Positions 10,659-21,821 of a stretch of DNA of 64,000 nucleotides are shown here, in pieces. The first letter of the stretch is position 1, and the number at the start of each line of letters is the position of its first letter. The position numbers were made by a program, and so were the translations under genes. Origin of the DNA: Thermoplasmata archaeon. GTDB taxonomy: Archaea > Thermoplasmatota > Thermoplasmata > Thermoplasmatales > Thermoplasmataceae. Under the pieces are notes generated by a model that saw nothing but the letters and a program-made list of their open reading frames with translations, was not told the origin of the DNA and searched no databases. The stretch lies in the NCBI GenBank assembly GCA_021806235.1, contig JAJZXU010000035.1, positions 1 through 64,000 on the forward strand. Reading direction: 5' to 3'.

Positions 10659-11210
10659 ATGATTATAATGATTAATGGTTTAATAAAAAATAGGTACATT
10701 TATATCTATAACGTAAAAATGAAAAATTTATGTAGAGACAGAGAATTAAAATTTATTAAAACTCTTGATGCCAGTGTATATGATTTGAGAATAGCAGACA
10801 ACCATATAGAAATAGCAGCATATAATGAAATAAACAATAAAATCATGTTGTTATTTAAAGAAAAATATTATAAAATTAATGTAAATTCAAATAATATAAA
10901 ATCTTTGGACTATGCTATTTGTCTGATTTCAGAACAGAGATACTGGGAAGCACATGAGGTTCTGGAGAATATCTGGCATGAACAGTATGGCATAATGAAG
11001 AAAACTTACCAATTTATAATATTATTATGCGTTGCAAATATTCATAAACAGAGGGGACACATTAAAACGTATAAAAATGTTATTGCACGTGCTATGAAAA
11101 TGGATACTATTAATAAAATAGAAAATATAGACATTACCAAACTGAAAAATAAATTTATTGCTAATGAAAATTATAAAATGGATAACTATTTTAAACACCT
11201 TACGCCATGA
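10659..11210 (+). CDS. DUF309-family protein
   Basis: Characteristic RYWEAHEVLENIWHE motif and following helical region. Confidence 0.8.
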   Translation: MIIMINGLIKNRYIYIYNVKMKNLCRDRELKFIKTLDASVYDLRIADNHIEIAAYNEINNKIMLLFKEKYYKINVNSNNIKSLDYAICLISEQRYWEAHEVLENIWHEQYGIMKKTYQFIILLCVANIHKQRGHIKTYKNVIARAMKMDTINKIENIDITKLKNKFIANENYKMDNYFKHLTP

Positions 11211-11356
11211 TGATATAGTTAATGTGTGTGGTTAATAAAGCAATAAATTCAATATATGGTGCTTTATCGTGTTAATGTATATGAACTTGGCCTGTGATTT
11301 TCTACATGTCGGGTAGACAACATATCACTGGATTACGAACTATTTCAAAAATAAGT

Positions 11357-11998
11357 TTATCCTTCTATTCCTTCATGAATCCACGCTTTGGCTAAAATCA
11401 TGTGTGTAATAGGGTTTGGATGCACCCCATCATCTGATAACCGTTTAACGTGTGTCCTTTTCAAGAAGGGATCAATCCATGCCTGTGTATGTACTAATTT
11501 GGTTTTATATTGCCTGCTAATTGATTCCATTATATAAGCATAGTGCAGTGTTTCCTGACGCATCGCATTGTCTAAAGATGTGGTAATATAAAAAGGGGTC
11601 ATTAATATAATACCCTTAACGTGATGAATAGTTATCTTAACCAATGTATCTAAAGTTCTCCTATATTCAACCGGTGATACCAGTGAGGGGGCATCAAACG
11701 GTTGATCAAAGTGTCTCCATACATCGTTAATTCCAATCATAATTGATACCCAGTCCGGGTTCTGGTCCATAACATCCGAATCCCATCTGTATTTCAAATC
11801 ACGAATTGTGTTACCTGCTACCCCTACATTAATGATTTGCTGATCAATCTCTGGATATGAATAACCTAAAAGAGCATCTATATACGCAACATATCCATTG
11901 CCCAAATCGCCCGGATATTTACCAATAGGCCGTGCACGATTACAGTCTGTAATTGAATCACCTATCATTACTATTGTGTCTTTATTGTCCAGGATCAT
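11357..11998 (-). CDS. SGNH/GDSL-family hydrolase (esterase/lipase-like)
   Basis: GDSITD block I, GVAGNT, IMIGINDVW, DGVHPN blocks. Confidence 0.93.
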   Translation of the reverse strand: MILDNKDTIVMIGDSITDCNRARPIGKYPGDLGNGYVAYIDALLGYSYPEIDQQIINVGVAGNTIRDLKYRWDSDVMDQNPDWVSIMIGINDVWRHFDQPFDAPSLVSPVEYRRTLDTLVKITIHHVKGIILMTPFYITTSLDNAMRQETLHYAYIMESISRQYKTKLVHTQAWIDPFLKRTHVKRLSDDGVHPNPITHMILAKAWIHEGIEG

Positions 11999-12612
11999 AG
12001 GAAAACCTCATTTTTATATTAAACGTGTTTAAAAGCAAATATAAAATGGCCTGCTGTTTTACTATCAATTTTTCAGCGTGTGTTAAAAATTTAAATGGTA
12101 TGCATGATAACTCATATTTATAAATTTTATTTGGGTTATTATATAACTTTTTAATTTGATTTTTATATACGGTCTTTGCCCCTGCGTTCATTTATCCATT
12201 ATTATAATTACTCTATAATTAATTTTCTATTCTTTCTTTTGAATTATAAATCTAACATTTCCATGAGGTGTATAATAATATAGATTAAGCTATTGATAAA
12301 TGTTAGGAATATGGCTACTGACCCTGAAGGATCGGAGCATTATAACATACCAGACCCATAAATGCAATGAATAACATCGAGAACCATATAGTCCTGCATT
12401 GTTAAAACCCGTATCACAGGCGAAGAAAAATGTCCACATATAAATTCAGCAGTTATCGGGATAGAGACCACATAAAATCGCGACTTAATCTATTTCACTA
12501 TGGCATCATTATGTAACCACATATGATTTATGCTCATAATTATTTATTAAAAATAATTAATATTCAATCAATAAAAAATTATATATAGATAGATATTATC
12601 ATTCATATCAAC

Positions 12613-14682
12613 ATGGATAATATAGTAAATAATTTTATAAATATACCCCTGCAGAAGGAGCCTGATTTCTGGTCGTTTGATAAGATTAACCACATAAGAG
12701 AACTTACAGCTACAGGTAATCCATACAGGATATTTGTAAAAAATAATAATAGTTTAAGAATACTTGATAATATAAATTTCAAAACATATAATGATAACAT
12801 TACATTAAACACACACAGTAATACCGGATCAAATTTAGCAGATATGGAGATGTCAGTGCCATTATATTTGGGAGATATGTCATACGGTGCACTGAGTGGC
12901 AATCCGAATCTGGCTATAGCAAAATCAGCTGAAATAACAAAAACAATGTCGGGAACCGGAGAAGGAGGTCTTTATAAGGATATCACATCATATAAAAGAA
13001 TATTTATCCAGTGGGCTTCCGCAAGATTTGGGGTGACGGCCGAAAACCTAAATGCTGGATCTGGCATAGTAATAAAAATCGGCCAGGGTGCGAAACCTGG
13101 AATAGGTGGTCATTTACCTGCAAATAAGGTAACTAATAACATTTCTGGAACAAGAAAAATACCGGAAAATATAGATGCAATTTCACCGGCACCACATCAT
13201 GATATATATTCAATAGAGGATCTATCCCAGAGAATAGAAGCTTTAAAATTATTAACAAATAAACCTGTGTTCGTTAAGGTTGCTGCAACAAATTACGTAC
13301 CCTATATAGTAACCGGCATTGCAAGATCAGGTGCAGATGGTGTAATAATAGATGGCCATGGGGCTGGAACAGGTGCAACTCCAGTAGTTATAAGGGATAA
13401 TTTAGGTATACCAATAGAACTGGCTGTTGCATCATCACATAATATTTTAGTAAAGGAAAATTTAAGGAAAAACTTCAAAATTATTGCCGGTGGGAGAATA
13501 TCAAATTCAACCGATGCTGCAAAATTATATGCACTGGGTGCGGATTTTGTAAGTTTGGGCACATCCGTACTTATAGCAATGGGATGCGTAATGGTTAGAA
13601 AATGCAATCTTGGTTACTGCCCCGCGGCATTAACAAATAAAACAGACAATAAAAAATTATTTGAAATAGATTTCGGCGTTAATAATATAATAAATTTCAT
13701 AAAAGGGTTTAGAATTGAACTGGAAAATATTTTAGATAATTTAAATTTAAAAAATATAACTGAACTAATAGGCAATAAGGATTTATTAATAGCAAATAAT
13801 CTATCAAAAAATACTTTAAATGTACTGGGGGTGGGTTATGAAAATGTAAAAAATACAGGTTACAGCCTTGAAAATTTTATTCCCGATAAAAAATATTTAA
13901 ATGGCTTAATAAATAAGGGTGAACCACCAATAACAAGTATGGGCAGCAACGCACCACCTGATGTTATAGGGCCATCAAGGATAGTGGATTTTTTGAGACT
14001 GGATGGTGCACAGGTCACAAGGCCTTCAATAGACCCATACAGGGAGGATATAAGCTTAAACACTAACCTGTTAGGAGGTAAAATCAATTTATCACTGCCT
14101 GTTATTTTTGATGTATCTGATTCCAGTGATGAAATAAAAGAGGGAATATTATGGGCATCCTTATTCATGAATACGGTGGTTATAGATAACAAAATAAAAA
14201 ATAAATATAAAAATATTACATTAAGAAAAAATAATAATTATTATAAATATAAAAATTATATTTACACATATGATTGCAGCAACAAAAATGCTTCTGGTTA
14301 CATAATAGATGATAATAATTTGTTAAAAATTGCAGGATTAAATAGTAATTTAAAAAATAGAAGGGAAAACCACGATATTTTATTATATATACATGAATTC
14401 AGAAATACCGGCGATATAGCAAAATATATTGCACTGGGTGCGGACGCGGTTATTTTGCCATCAAAAATTTTTGAATACGGAATTAGCAATATGGCAGATG
14501 TAAATGAAAAGGCCCTGAATTTTATAATTGCAATAAAAAAGGAATTATCGCTATTATGTGGGGCTATGGGAATATCCAACATGCAGAATTCACTGACCGG
14601 CAACGTAGAATTATTAAGGTCAATAAACCTGGATAACAGTATATCAAAAATATTAAATTTGAGCGAGGCGGGTTCAGAATGA
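12613..14682 (+). CDS. Glutamate synthase FMN/3Fe-4S catalytic-domain protein with extra C-terminal barrel-like region
   Basis: SVPLYLGDMSYGALSG, GQGAKPGIGGHLP, DGHGAGTGATP, 3Fe-4S-type CVMVRKCNLGYC. Confidence 0.9.
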   Translation: MDNIVNNFINIPLQKEPDFWSFDKINHIRELTATGNPYRIFVKNNNSLRILDNINFKTYNDNITLNTHSNTGSNLADMEMSVPLYLGDMSYGALSGNPNLAIAKSAEITKTMSGTGEGGLYKDITSYKRIFIQWASARFGVTAENLNAGSGIVIKIGQGAKPGIGGHLPANKVTNNISGTRKIPENIDAISPAPHHDIYSIEDLSQRIEALKLLTNKPVFVKVAATNYVPYIVTGIARSGADGVIIDGHGAGTGATPVVIRDNLGIPIELAVASSHNILVKENLRKNFKIIAGGRISNSTDAAKLYALGADFVSLGTSVLIAMGCVMVRKCNLGYCPAALTNKTDNKKLFEIDFGVNNIINFIKGFRIELENILDNLNLKNITELIGNKDLLIANNLSKNTLNVLGVGYENVKNTGYSLENFIPDKKYLNGLINKGEPPITSMGSNAPPDVIGPSRIVDFLRLDGAQVTRPSIDPYREDISLNTNLLGGKINLSLPVIFDVSDSSDEIKEGILWASLFMNTVVIDNKIKNKYKNITLRKNNNYYKYKNYIYTYDCSNKNASGYIIDDNNLLKIAGLNSNLKNRRENHDILLYIHEFRNTGDIAKYIALGADAVILPSKIFEYGISNMADVNEKALNFIIAIKKELSLLCGAMGISNMQNSLTGNVELLRSINLDNSISKILNLSEAGSE

Positions 14683-16556
14683 ATTATTATCCATCATCGT
14701 GCGGCTTATTAGCTATTCTAAGGAAAAATAATTCAGAAAAAATACATGGAAAATTGGTTTCAAATTCATTAAATTCAATAAGGTACAGGGGCAGTGATAA
14801 GGGATCGGGTTATGCTACATTTAATTTAAACGATAATAATTCCTATAAAATTAAGGTATTTTATAATGGAAATGAGGAGAAATTAAATAAAATACTATCA
14901 AAAAGTTTTGATATACATAATTATTATGTTGAAAATAATAATAGTGTAAAGAGTTACTGCTATAATCTTGATACTATTGACTTAAATTCAATAAATACGG
15001 TTAATGATGTTTTATGGGAAAATAAATCCGGGAGAATTTACAGTTCCGGAACATCGTTAAATGTTTTTAAGGGTGTGGGTTATCCAGATGATGTTGCAGA
15101 GGAATACAATATAAATAATATGAAAGGTGATTTATGGCTGGCACATACAAGGCAGCCAACAAATTCTCCGGGGGATGAACCGTACTGGTCACACCCATTT
15201 TCTACATTTAATGTTGCAATAATACATAACGGTGATATAAGTTCGTTTGGTGCAAACAGAGAATATTTAAAAAATCATGGGATGAAAAGTTTTGTTGGCA
15301 CAGATAGCGAGGTAATATCATATATATTCAGGGAATTATTAAAAAAATATGACCTGATAACCACAATAAAAATTATGGGCAATAAAATTGATGACAAATA
15401 TACAAAATATATAAACAGAGGCTATGTGCTGGATGGGCCATATACTGTTGTTATAGGTTATGATGATGGCGATGATTTATATTTAATAGGCTTAACCGAT
15501 AAAACAAAACTAAGACCCATAATTCTAGGTGAGGATCAGGATAACTATTATATAGCCAGTGAAGAAAAGGAAATAAAGTTGATAAATAAAAATGCAAGGG
15601 TATGGACAATGGAACCGGATTCATACTTCATAGCATCATTGAAAAATGGGTTAATAAATTCCGGAAGAGAGAAAATAAAATATACAGAAAATTATGACAT
15701 AGATAATTATGATATAGATGCATCCAGTGTAGATTACAATAAACTTGATGATGAAATATTAAAATTAAATAAAAGGGATATAACGGTAAAAAATGTTCTG
15801 GGCCATAAGTATATAGGAATTAAAACGTTTAATAAAAACTATAATTTAAATTTGTATGGCAATGCAGGCAACTGCCTGATGAATTTAAATGAAAACAATA
15901 ATGTAACTCTCCATGGCAATGCCTCGGATGATTGCTGTGACTCCATGTCTGGAGGAAAAATAAAAATATTCGGCAATGCAGGTGATGTTTTAGGCCAGGC
16001 GTTGAATAATGGCAGAATATATATAAAAGGTGATGTTGGCAATAGATGCGGAATCCAGATGAGGTCGTATGACAATAAACCGTATATAATTATAAATGGT
16101 GAATTTGACAACTATCTGGGAGAATATATGTCGGGTGGAACAATAATTGCACTGTCCGGCAACAGATATTCTGGCAGATACATAGGGTCTGGAATGATAG
16201 GTGGTAAAATATACATCTATGGTAAAATAAATAGCAGGGGAATAGGAATACAGCCCGGATTTAAAAATAATATTTTGAAAGCGTTGTTGATGGAATCCCT
16301 GATAGATAAGGAATTATACAGAACATTAAAAAATAAGAATTTTATTGACATTATAGGCCTATTGCCAGAAGGAGCGGAAAAATACATTGAGAAATTTTAT
16401 AATAAACATGAGATCCCTTCATACAGTTACAGGCATTTGAATAAAATTGAACAGGATGAGTTATATCCAGTAATTAAGGATTTCGATGATGAAATGGAAA
16501 CGAATAATATAAAAAAATTAAATAATAAGTTTACTGTAATAGAGGAGAGAAAATAA
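14679..16556 (+). CDS. Glutamate synthase class-II glutamine amidotransferase fused to GXGXG domain
   Basis: N-terminal CGLLAI nucleophile Cys, LAHTRQPTNSPGDEPYWSHPF, IIHNGDISS; C-terminal repeated GNAGN/GDVGN beta-helix motifs; 4-nt overlap with the upstream gene. Confidence 0.9.
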   Translation: MNYYPSSCGLLAILRKNNSEKIHGKLVSNSLNSIRYRGSDKGSGYATFNLNDNNSYKIKVFYNGNEEKLNKILSKSFDIHNYYVENNNSVKSYCYNLDTIDLNSINTVNDVLWENKSGRIYSSGTSLNVFKGVGYPDDVAEEYNINNMKGDLWLAHTRQPTNSPGDEPYWSHPFSTFNVAIIHNGDISSFGANREYLKNHGMKSFVGTDSEVISYIFRELLKKYDLITTIKIMGNKIDDKYTKYINRGYVLDGPYTVVIGYDDGDDLYLIGLTDKTKLRPIILGEDQDNYYIASEEKEIKLINKNARVWTMEPDSYFIASLKNGLINSGREKIKYTENYDIDNYDIDASSVDYNKLDDEILKLNKRDITVKNVLGHKYIGIKTFNKNYNLNLYGNAGNCLMNLNENNNVTLHGNASDDCCDSMSGGKIKIFGNAGDVLGQALNNGRIYIKGDVGNRCGIQMRSYDNKPYIIINGEFDNYLGEYMSGGTIIALSGNRYSGRYIGSGMIGGKIYIYGKINSRGIGIQPGFKNNILKALLMESLIDKELYRTLKNKNFIDIIGLLPEGAEKYIEKFYNKHEIPSYSYRHLNKIEQDELYPVIKDFDDEMETNNIKKLNNKFTVIEERK

Positions 16557-16689
16557 AAGTTCAGTTTATTATCACATTATTCCCTGGAATTGATAAGAAA
16601 TTAATTATAGTGTAATAATTTTGTTCAATTAATGCTTTAAATTTAAAAAAAATGACAAAAAATTTACCAAAACATATATTAGTAAACGA

Positions 16690-18117
16690 ATGATAGGAAG
16701 TTCCATGTTACTTGATAACATGATACTATACTATATAATAAAGCCGGCTAGTAGTTCGTGGCTAAATACAGGCAATAATGCATGGATGTTGACAGCATCC
16801 ACACTTGTTGGATTAATGAGTATACCGGGACTTGCACTGTATTACGCAGGACTTACAAAAAGAAAATACATGGTTAATGCAATGATGATGGCACTTTATG
16901 CCTTCGCAGCAGTTTTAATTATATGGGTAATAGCAGGATATAATTTCGGATTTGGTACATCCAGTTCATTACATATTGGTGGGTACTATATATTTGGAAT
17001 ACCATACCCTGCAGGTGCCGGTTCCTTTATAAGTGGACAGGCCATTGTTGGGCCGCTTAAACAGGCACTTACCATACCGAACGCCACTATTATATTTTTC
17101 CAGTTTGTATTTGCAGCAATAACACCGGTGCTCCTAATGGGAGGTGTGCTGGAAAGAATGAATTTTAAGGCCTGGATGGTTTTTGTACCTGTATGGTCAT
17201 TAATTGTATATAGCCCGGTGGCATACTGGCTCTTTGCCGGTGGCTGGTTAAATCAATTAGGCGCTGTTGATTTTTCAGGTGGTTATGTAATACATCTCGA
17301 TGCGGGTATTGGTGCTGTGGCAGCTGCTCTGGCAATAGGGCCAAGATTAAAGGAAGAAATGAAGATGAAGGCGAATAACCTAGCCCTGGTGATGTTAGGT
17401 TTAGGCTTAATATGGTTAGGCTGGGATGGATTTAACGGTGGAGATCCATATGGCAGTACAATAGATGCAGGAATAGCAATAATAAATACAAATGTGGCAA
17501 CTGCAGTGAGCATGATAACATGGATGTTTATGGATATGAAATTTTTCAAAAAGCCCTCATTAATAGGTGCCTCTGTAGGTGCAATAGCGGGTCTGGTAGG
17601 TATAACACCCGCGGCTGGATATGTAAATATTTATGGCGCAATGGCAATAGGCATAGCAACCGGGATAATACCATGGATCTTTTTATATAAAATCGAGCCA
17701 AAATTTAGGATAGATGATACTTTAGGGGTATTCTCATCGCATGCTGTTGCCGGTGTTGTCGGTGGTTTATTAACCGGTATTTTAGCCGATCCTGTTGTAA
17801 CTCAATACATTGATCCTGGATTGAAGGGGGCCTTGTATGGTAATTTCTATCAATTAGGCATACAGGCATTTGCTGCTGTTATAGTAATACTTTATGTGTT
17901 TGCATTAACCTTCGGTTTACTAAAATTAATTGGCAAATTTATTCCGTTGAGAGAGGATGAAGGTAAATTAAGAATAGGTGATATGGCAATTCATGGGGAA
18001 GCGGGACTGGATATTACCGGTTATCCGCCATCACATATAGTTAGAACTGAGCCGGAACAAACTAAACCTACGGAACACATTGATAATGAAAAAACAAAGG
18101 AAGCGGGTGAAGAATAA
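16690..18117 (+). CDS. amt: Ammonium transporter (Amt family)
   Basis: 11-TM ORF; twin pore His motifs ([10 protein letters not shown] and [14 protein letters not shown]). Confidence 0.95.
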   Translation: MIGSSMLLDNMILYYIIKPASSSWLNTGNNAWMLTASTLVGLMSIPGLALYYAGLTKRKYMVNAMMMALYAFAAVLIIWVIAGYNFGFGTSSSLHIGGYYIFGIPYPAGAGSFISGQAIVGPLKQALTIPNATIIFFQFVFAAITPVLLMGGVLERMNFKAWMVFVPVWSLIVYSPVAYWLFAGGWLNQLGAVDFSGGYVIHLDAGIGAVAAALAIGPRLKEEMKMKANNLALVMLGLGLIWLGWDGFNGGDPYGSTIDAGIAIINTNVATAVSMITWMFMDMKFFKKPSLIGASVGAIAGLVGITPAAGYVNIYGAMAIGIATGIIPWIFLYKIEPKFRIDDTLGVFSSHAVAGVVGGLLTGILADPVVTQYIDPGLKGALYGNFYQLGIQAFAAVIVILYVFALTFGLLKLIGKFIPLREDEGKLRIGDMAIHGEAGLDITGYPPSHIVRTEPEQTKPTEHIDNEKTKEAGEE

Positions 18118-18123
18118 ATAAAT

Positions 18124-18384
18124 TTATAATTTTTTTAATATTTCAAGATAATCTATTAAATCATCATAATCTCTTAATAAATGCAATATATCTATTCCGA
18201 TTGATTCCATCAATGTTAATGCAAGGGATAAATTCTCCTCATTTTCATCACTTAATTTTTTGTTATTTAATTTATTATATATTTCATTGAAATTATTCTC
18301 GGTTTTCTGCCTGAAAGTGTCAAGTTCTTTTTCAATACCATCTCCGGTTTTTTCCATTTCTTCCTTACTATCCATTATCGCCAA
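18124..18384 (-). CDS. Small hypothetical helical protein
   Basis: 86-aa ORF, convergent with amt; charged helical composition. Confidence 0.6.
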   Translation of the reverse strand: MAIMDSKEEMEKTGDGIEKELDTFRQKTENNFNEIYNKLNNKKLSDENEENLSLALTLMESIGIDILHLLRDYDDLIDYLEILKKL

Positions 18385-18413
18385 TCATAGCAAAATATAA
18401 AGTATTTTTGGTA

Positions 18414-20072
18414 TTAGTCCAGAACTGCGCCCTTTGATGATGATGAAACTAACCTTGAATACTGGTGCAGTAAGCCTGTTTTATGTTTTGGTTCTGGTTT
18501 TTTCCAGTTTCTTAATCTGTTATTTAATTCATTTTCATCGATTAAAAGTTTTATTTTACCATTATTGCCGTCTATTTCTATAATATCATTGTTCCTTACA
18601 ACGGCTATTGCACCACCATCCATTGCTTCTGGTGCTACATGCCCTATCATAATGCCCCTGGTTGCACCTGAGAACCTTCCATCAGTTATTAAAGCAACAC
18701 TATCGCCGAGTCCAGCTCCTACAAGTGCTGAAGTAACCGATAACATTTCCCTCATTCCTGGCCCTCCCTTAGGCCCTTCATACCTTATTACGACAACATC
18801 ACCGGGAGCTATTTTTTTATCCTTTATTGCTTTAAATGTATCATCTTCCGAATCAAAAACCTTGGCGGGACCCTTATGGTATTTTACATTTGAAGCAGAG
18901 ATTTTAAAAACAGAACCCTCTGTTGCCAGGTTGCCCTTCAATATTCTTATGCCACCTGATGAATTTATCGGCTTTTCCACATCGAATATTACATTTTTTT
19001 TATTCATTATTTTTATATCTTTTAAATTTTCGCTTATTGTTTTGCCTGTTACCGTTAATTGCTCCCCATTCAATAAATTATGGTCTAACAGTATTTTCAT
19101 TAAAACAGGTACACCACCGATTTTATCAAGATCCGCCATGACATATTCACCAGATGGTTTCATATTAACTATTTCCGGTATCTTTTTTGATATCCTGTCA
19201 AAATCATCCATATTCAATTTTATATTAGCTTCATGTGCTATTGCCAGGAGATGCAAAACCGCATTTGTTGAACCGCCGGAGGCCATTAAAACTGTTACTG
19301 CATTATAAAAAGATTCTTCCGTTAATATATCCCTGGGTTTTAAATCGTTTTCCAGTAAATCCATTAAAGTTTTGCCTGTTTCATATGCGTATTTCACCTT
19401 TGCACCATCTACTGCTGGTGGAGAAGCACTTCCGGGCAATGCCAGACCAAGAGTCTCTGTCATCATTGCCATTGTATTTGCAGTGTATAATCCCCCACAT
19501 GATCCGACAGTAGGTATAGCATGGTCTTCCATTAATTTTAATTCTTCTATTGCCATATTTCCATTTAAATATGAACCCACAGCCTCGAATAAATCACCTA
19601 CTGCTATTTCCTTTCCGTGGAAATAACCGGGCAATGTTGTTCCACCGTACATAACTATTGATGGCAGGTTCATTCTTGCCATCGCCATCATCATCCCTGG
19701 AGATGTTTTATCGCATCCCGATATTGCAGCGAAACCATCATAATTATGTGCATTTACTGTTGATTCCACTGTATTGGCTATCAATTCCCTGCTTACCAGT
19801 GAATATTTCATTCCTTCAGTTCCCATTGCTATACCATCTATAACAACCGGTGTTGCAAATAACCTTGGAGTACCATTATTATGCCTTATGCCTTCCTTTG
19901 TATTATTTGCCAGGGATAAAGCATGTATATTACATGGCCCCGCCTCATTCCATGCCGCTGCAACTCCAACAACATATTTGCTTAAATCGTCGTCGGTTAA
20001 TCCCATAGCTTTCATATATGACCTGTTTGGTGACCTTTCCGGTCCACTGTAAGTTATATCTGATCTCTTCAT
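18414..20072 (-). CDS. ilvD: Dihydroxy-acid dehydratase
   Basis: [32 protein letters not shown], full-length match to IlvD organisation. Confidence 0.97.
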   Translation of the reverse strand: MKRSDITYSGPERSPNRSYMKAMGLTDDDLSKYVVGVAAAWNEAGPCNIHALSLANNTKEGIRHNNGTPRLFATPVVIDGIAMGTEGMKYSLVSRELIANTVESTVNAHNYDGFAAISGCDKTSPGMMMAMARMNLPSIVMYGGTTLPGYFHGKEIAVGDLFEAVGSYLNGNMAIEELKLMEDHAIPTVGSCGGLYTANTMAMMTETLGLALPGSASPPAVDGAKVKYAYETGKTLMDLLENDLKPRDILTEESFYNAVTVLMASGGSTNAVLHLLAIAHEANIKLNMDDFDRISKKIPEIVNMKPSGEYVMADLDKIGGVPVLMKILLDHNLLNGEQLTVTGKTISENLKDIKIMNKKNVIFDVEKPINSSGGIRILKGNLATEGSVFKISASNVKYHKGPAKVFDSEDDTFKAIKDKKIAPGDVVVIRYEGPKGGPGMREMLSVTSALVGAGLGDSVALITDGRFSGATRGIMIGHVAPEAMDGGAIAVVRNNDIIEIDGNNGKIKLLIDENELNNRLRNWKKPEPKHKTGLLHQYSRLVSSSSKGAVLD

Positions 20073-20267
20073 TTTTAAATAAAAGTGATGATGATATATA
20101 TCTTTTGCTATTTTATAATTTGTGTGTACTGTCCTGTTATTATTTCCTATCTGATGACCATGTAACCTGATAGTGTACCCACAGCACTGAAATGAAAAAA
20201 CCTGAAATACTCAATATTAATATTTTTCATTACTAATAAAAATGTTATTGAGCACTATTGATATATT

Positions 20268-20373
20268 TTTGTATCTGTATGGCTTCACTGGGTATTCACC
20301 AGGAATGTAATATATTTGACAGTATAATTATTATTAAATTTTATATTATTATTAAATTTTATAAAATGTATTG
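20268..20373 (+). pseudogene. Relic of an MNT-type nucleotidyltransferase 3' end
   Basis: Frame reads NIFDSII(II)KFY(III)KFYKM versus IFNSIIKFYKMD at the 3' end of 22118..22161; near-identical DNA tatatttgacagtataatt...aaattttataaaatg. Confidence 0.45.
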
Positions 20374-20430
20374 TTCCGCAAATATTTCCTATATATACTG
20401 AATAAAAAAAATAAATTGTAAAAATTATTT

Positions 20431-21165
20431 TTACGGGTCAGATATAACATTCAGATCTATGTTAAGACTGAAACTCGAGTCCTGGTAGTAGTTTACGTCA
20501 TGTCCATTGCTGTTTCCAAGCCCTATCATTATTATCATTGTTGCGCTTCCCTCCGGGCTAAGTGATATCCCAAATCCTGAAACTTCAGTTACGTTGTATA
20601 TCCATCCTGTTGAACTCTGTAAATCGTCCATGAAGTATGCAGATGGGACAGATGTTGCATTTATTTTGTTTGATGTTTGGCCTGATGGGTTTGATATTGG
20701 AGGATGCGGTGGCGGGGGTGGAGGTAAAGGTGGGTCTGATGTGTTAAAATTCATCTGTGCATATGGTGCGGTTACAATAAATCCTACAGTTCCGTTATTT
20801 GTTATAACATCAGTGAGCTGTATGAATTCACCGGGTGCAAAGTTTGTTACGTTTATCACATACTCTCTTCCACTGGTTGCTGTTGTGTAGTACTGTGCTC
20901 CAAAACCAAGGTTGTACATTCCACTGGCGTGGAAATGTTCCATTCCTGTTCCTATTTCGTATATATTCCCATTTGGACCCTGCATTGTTAAAGGCGTATT
21001 ATTAGCATTTGTTGCTGTTAGGGTCGCCTGGTTTTCCCAGGTCAGATGACCTGCTGTGTTATTAATAGTTACACTCGAACTACCTGAAAACGCTGAGAAA
21101 GCAAATGCCCCTCCCAGTGAAACAAGTAAGGGAACTACCAATAATACTGCTAGCTTCTTATTCAT
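20431..21165 (-). CDS. Secreted surface protein, possibly TasA/camelysin-like, with poly-proline linker
   Basis: Signal peptide MNKKLAVLLVVPLLVSLGGAFAFSAFSGSS, many N-X-S/T sequons, PPLPPPPPPHPP insert. Confidence 0.75.
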   Translation of the reverse strand: MNKKLAVLLVVPLLVSLGGAFAFSAFSGSSSVTINNTAGHLTWENQATLTATNANNTPLTMQGPNGNIYEIGTGMEHFHASGMYNLGFGAQYYTTATSGREYVINVTNFAPGEFIQLTDVITNNGTVGFIVTAPYAQMNFNTSDPPLPPPPPPHPPISNPSGQTSNKINATSVPSAYFMDDLQSSTGWIYNVTEVSGFGISLSPEGSATMIIMIGLGNSNGHDVNYYQDSSFSLNIDLNVISDP

Positions 21166-21431
21166 TTTTTATCACCAATTTTAAATCGGTAACTTATAAT
21201 TAAGGTGTTAAGAAATAAAAATATGTTTTAAAGATTTATAAAAATGTTTAGTATCAAATTTAAAAATAAAAGTTAAGTATTTTTGATATGTAGCAATGGT
21301 ACACGTTAATATTATTAATTGTTTATATTATTATAAAGATGATAATTTCCTTTTTTAAATAAATTTTTTAATTTTTAATCGTGCCATAACAATATAGAAA
21401 TAAATATAAGCACAGTACCTATTATTAATAA

Positions 21432-21821
21432 ATGTCATCAAGGTCAATGGATTGGTTAAAACAGGCTCAAAGAGATCTCGGAGAAGCCGGGGATGCATTA
21501 AAAAATGAAAAATATGAATGGTCATGTTTTGCATCACAACAGTGTGCAGAGAAAGCAGTAAAGGCTTTATACCATTCAATAAATAAGGAGATCTGGAGTC
21601 ATTCAATATCAAGGATGCTATTGCAACTGAAAGATTTTAAGATAGATAAAAAACTAATAGATAAGGCAATGGAACTTGACAGGGTATACATAGGATCAAG
21701 ATATCCAGATTATTATAGTGAAGGATCACCGTTTGAATATTATTCAATAGAGGATGCAGGGAGGTGTATAGATTATGCAAGGGAAATATTCGAATTCTGC
21801 AACAAGAATATTCGAAATTAA
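21432..21821 (+). CDS. HEPN-domain protein
   Basis: DWLKQAQRDLGEAGDALKNEKYEWSCFASQQCAEKAVKALY is a typical HEPN N-terminal half; RYPDYY motif; overlaps downstream MNT gene. Confidence 0.9.
   Translation: MSSRSMDWLKQAQRDLGEAGDALKNEKYEWSCFASQQCAEKAVKALYHSINKEIWSHSISRMLLQLKDFKIDKKLIDKAMELDRVYIGSRYPDYYSEGSPFEYYSIEDAGRCIDYAREIFEFCNKNIRN

Noticed and set aside
11982-12191. 69-aa ORF overlapping the SGNH hydrolase start
   Set aside because: Overlaps a solid CDS start and has no family resemblance
12300-12540. Possible IS5-type transposase relic (NPYHRRRKMSTYKFSSYRDRDHIKSRLNLFHYGIIM between stops)
   Set aside because: Only weak resemblance to DDE C-termini and interrupted by stops; needs BLASTx before it can be claimed
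20321-20362. Tandem attattattaaattttat as a CRISPR or satellite repeat
   Set aside because: Only two copies with no spacers; best explained as expansion within the MNT relic
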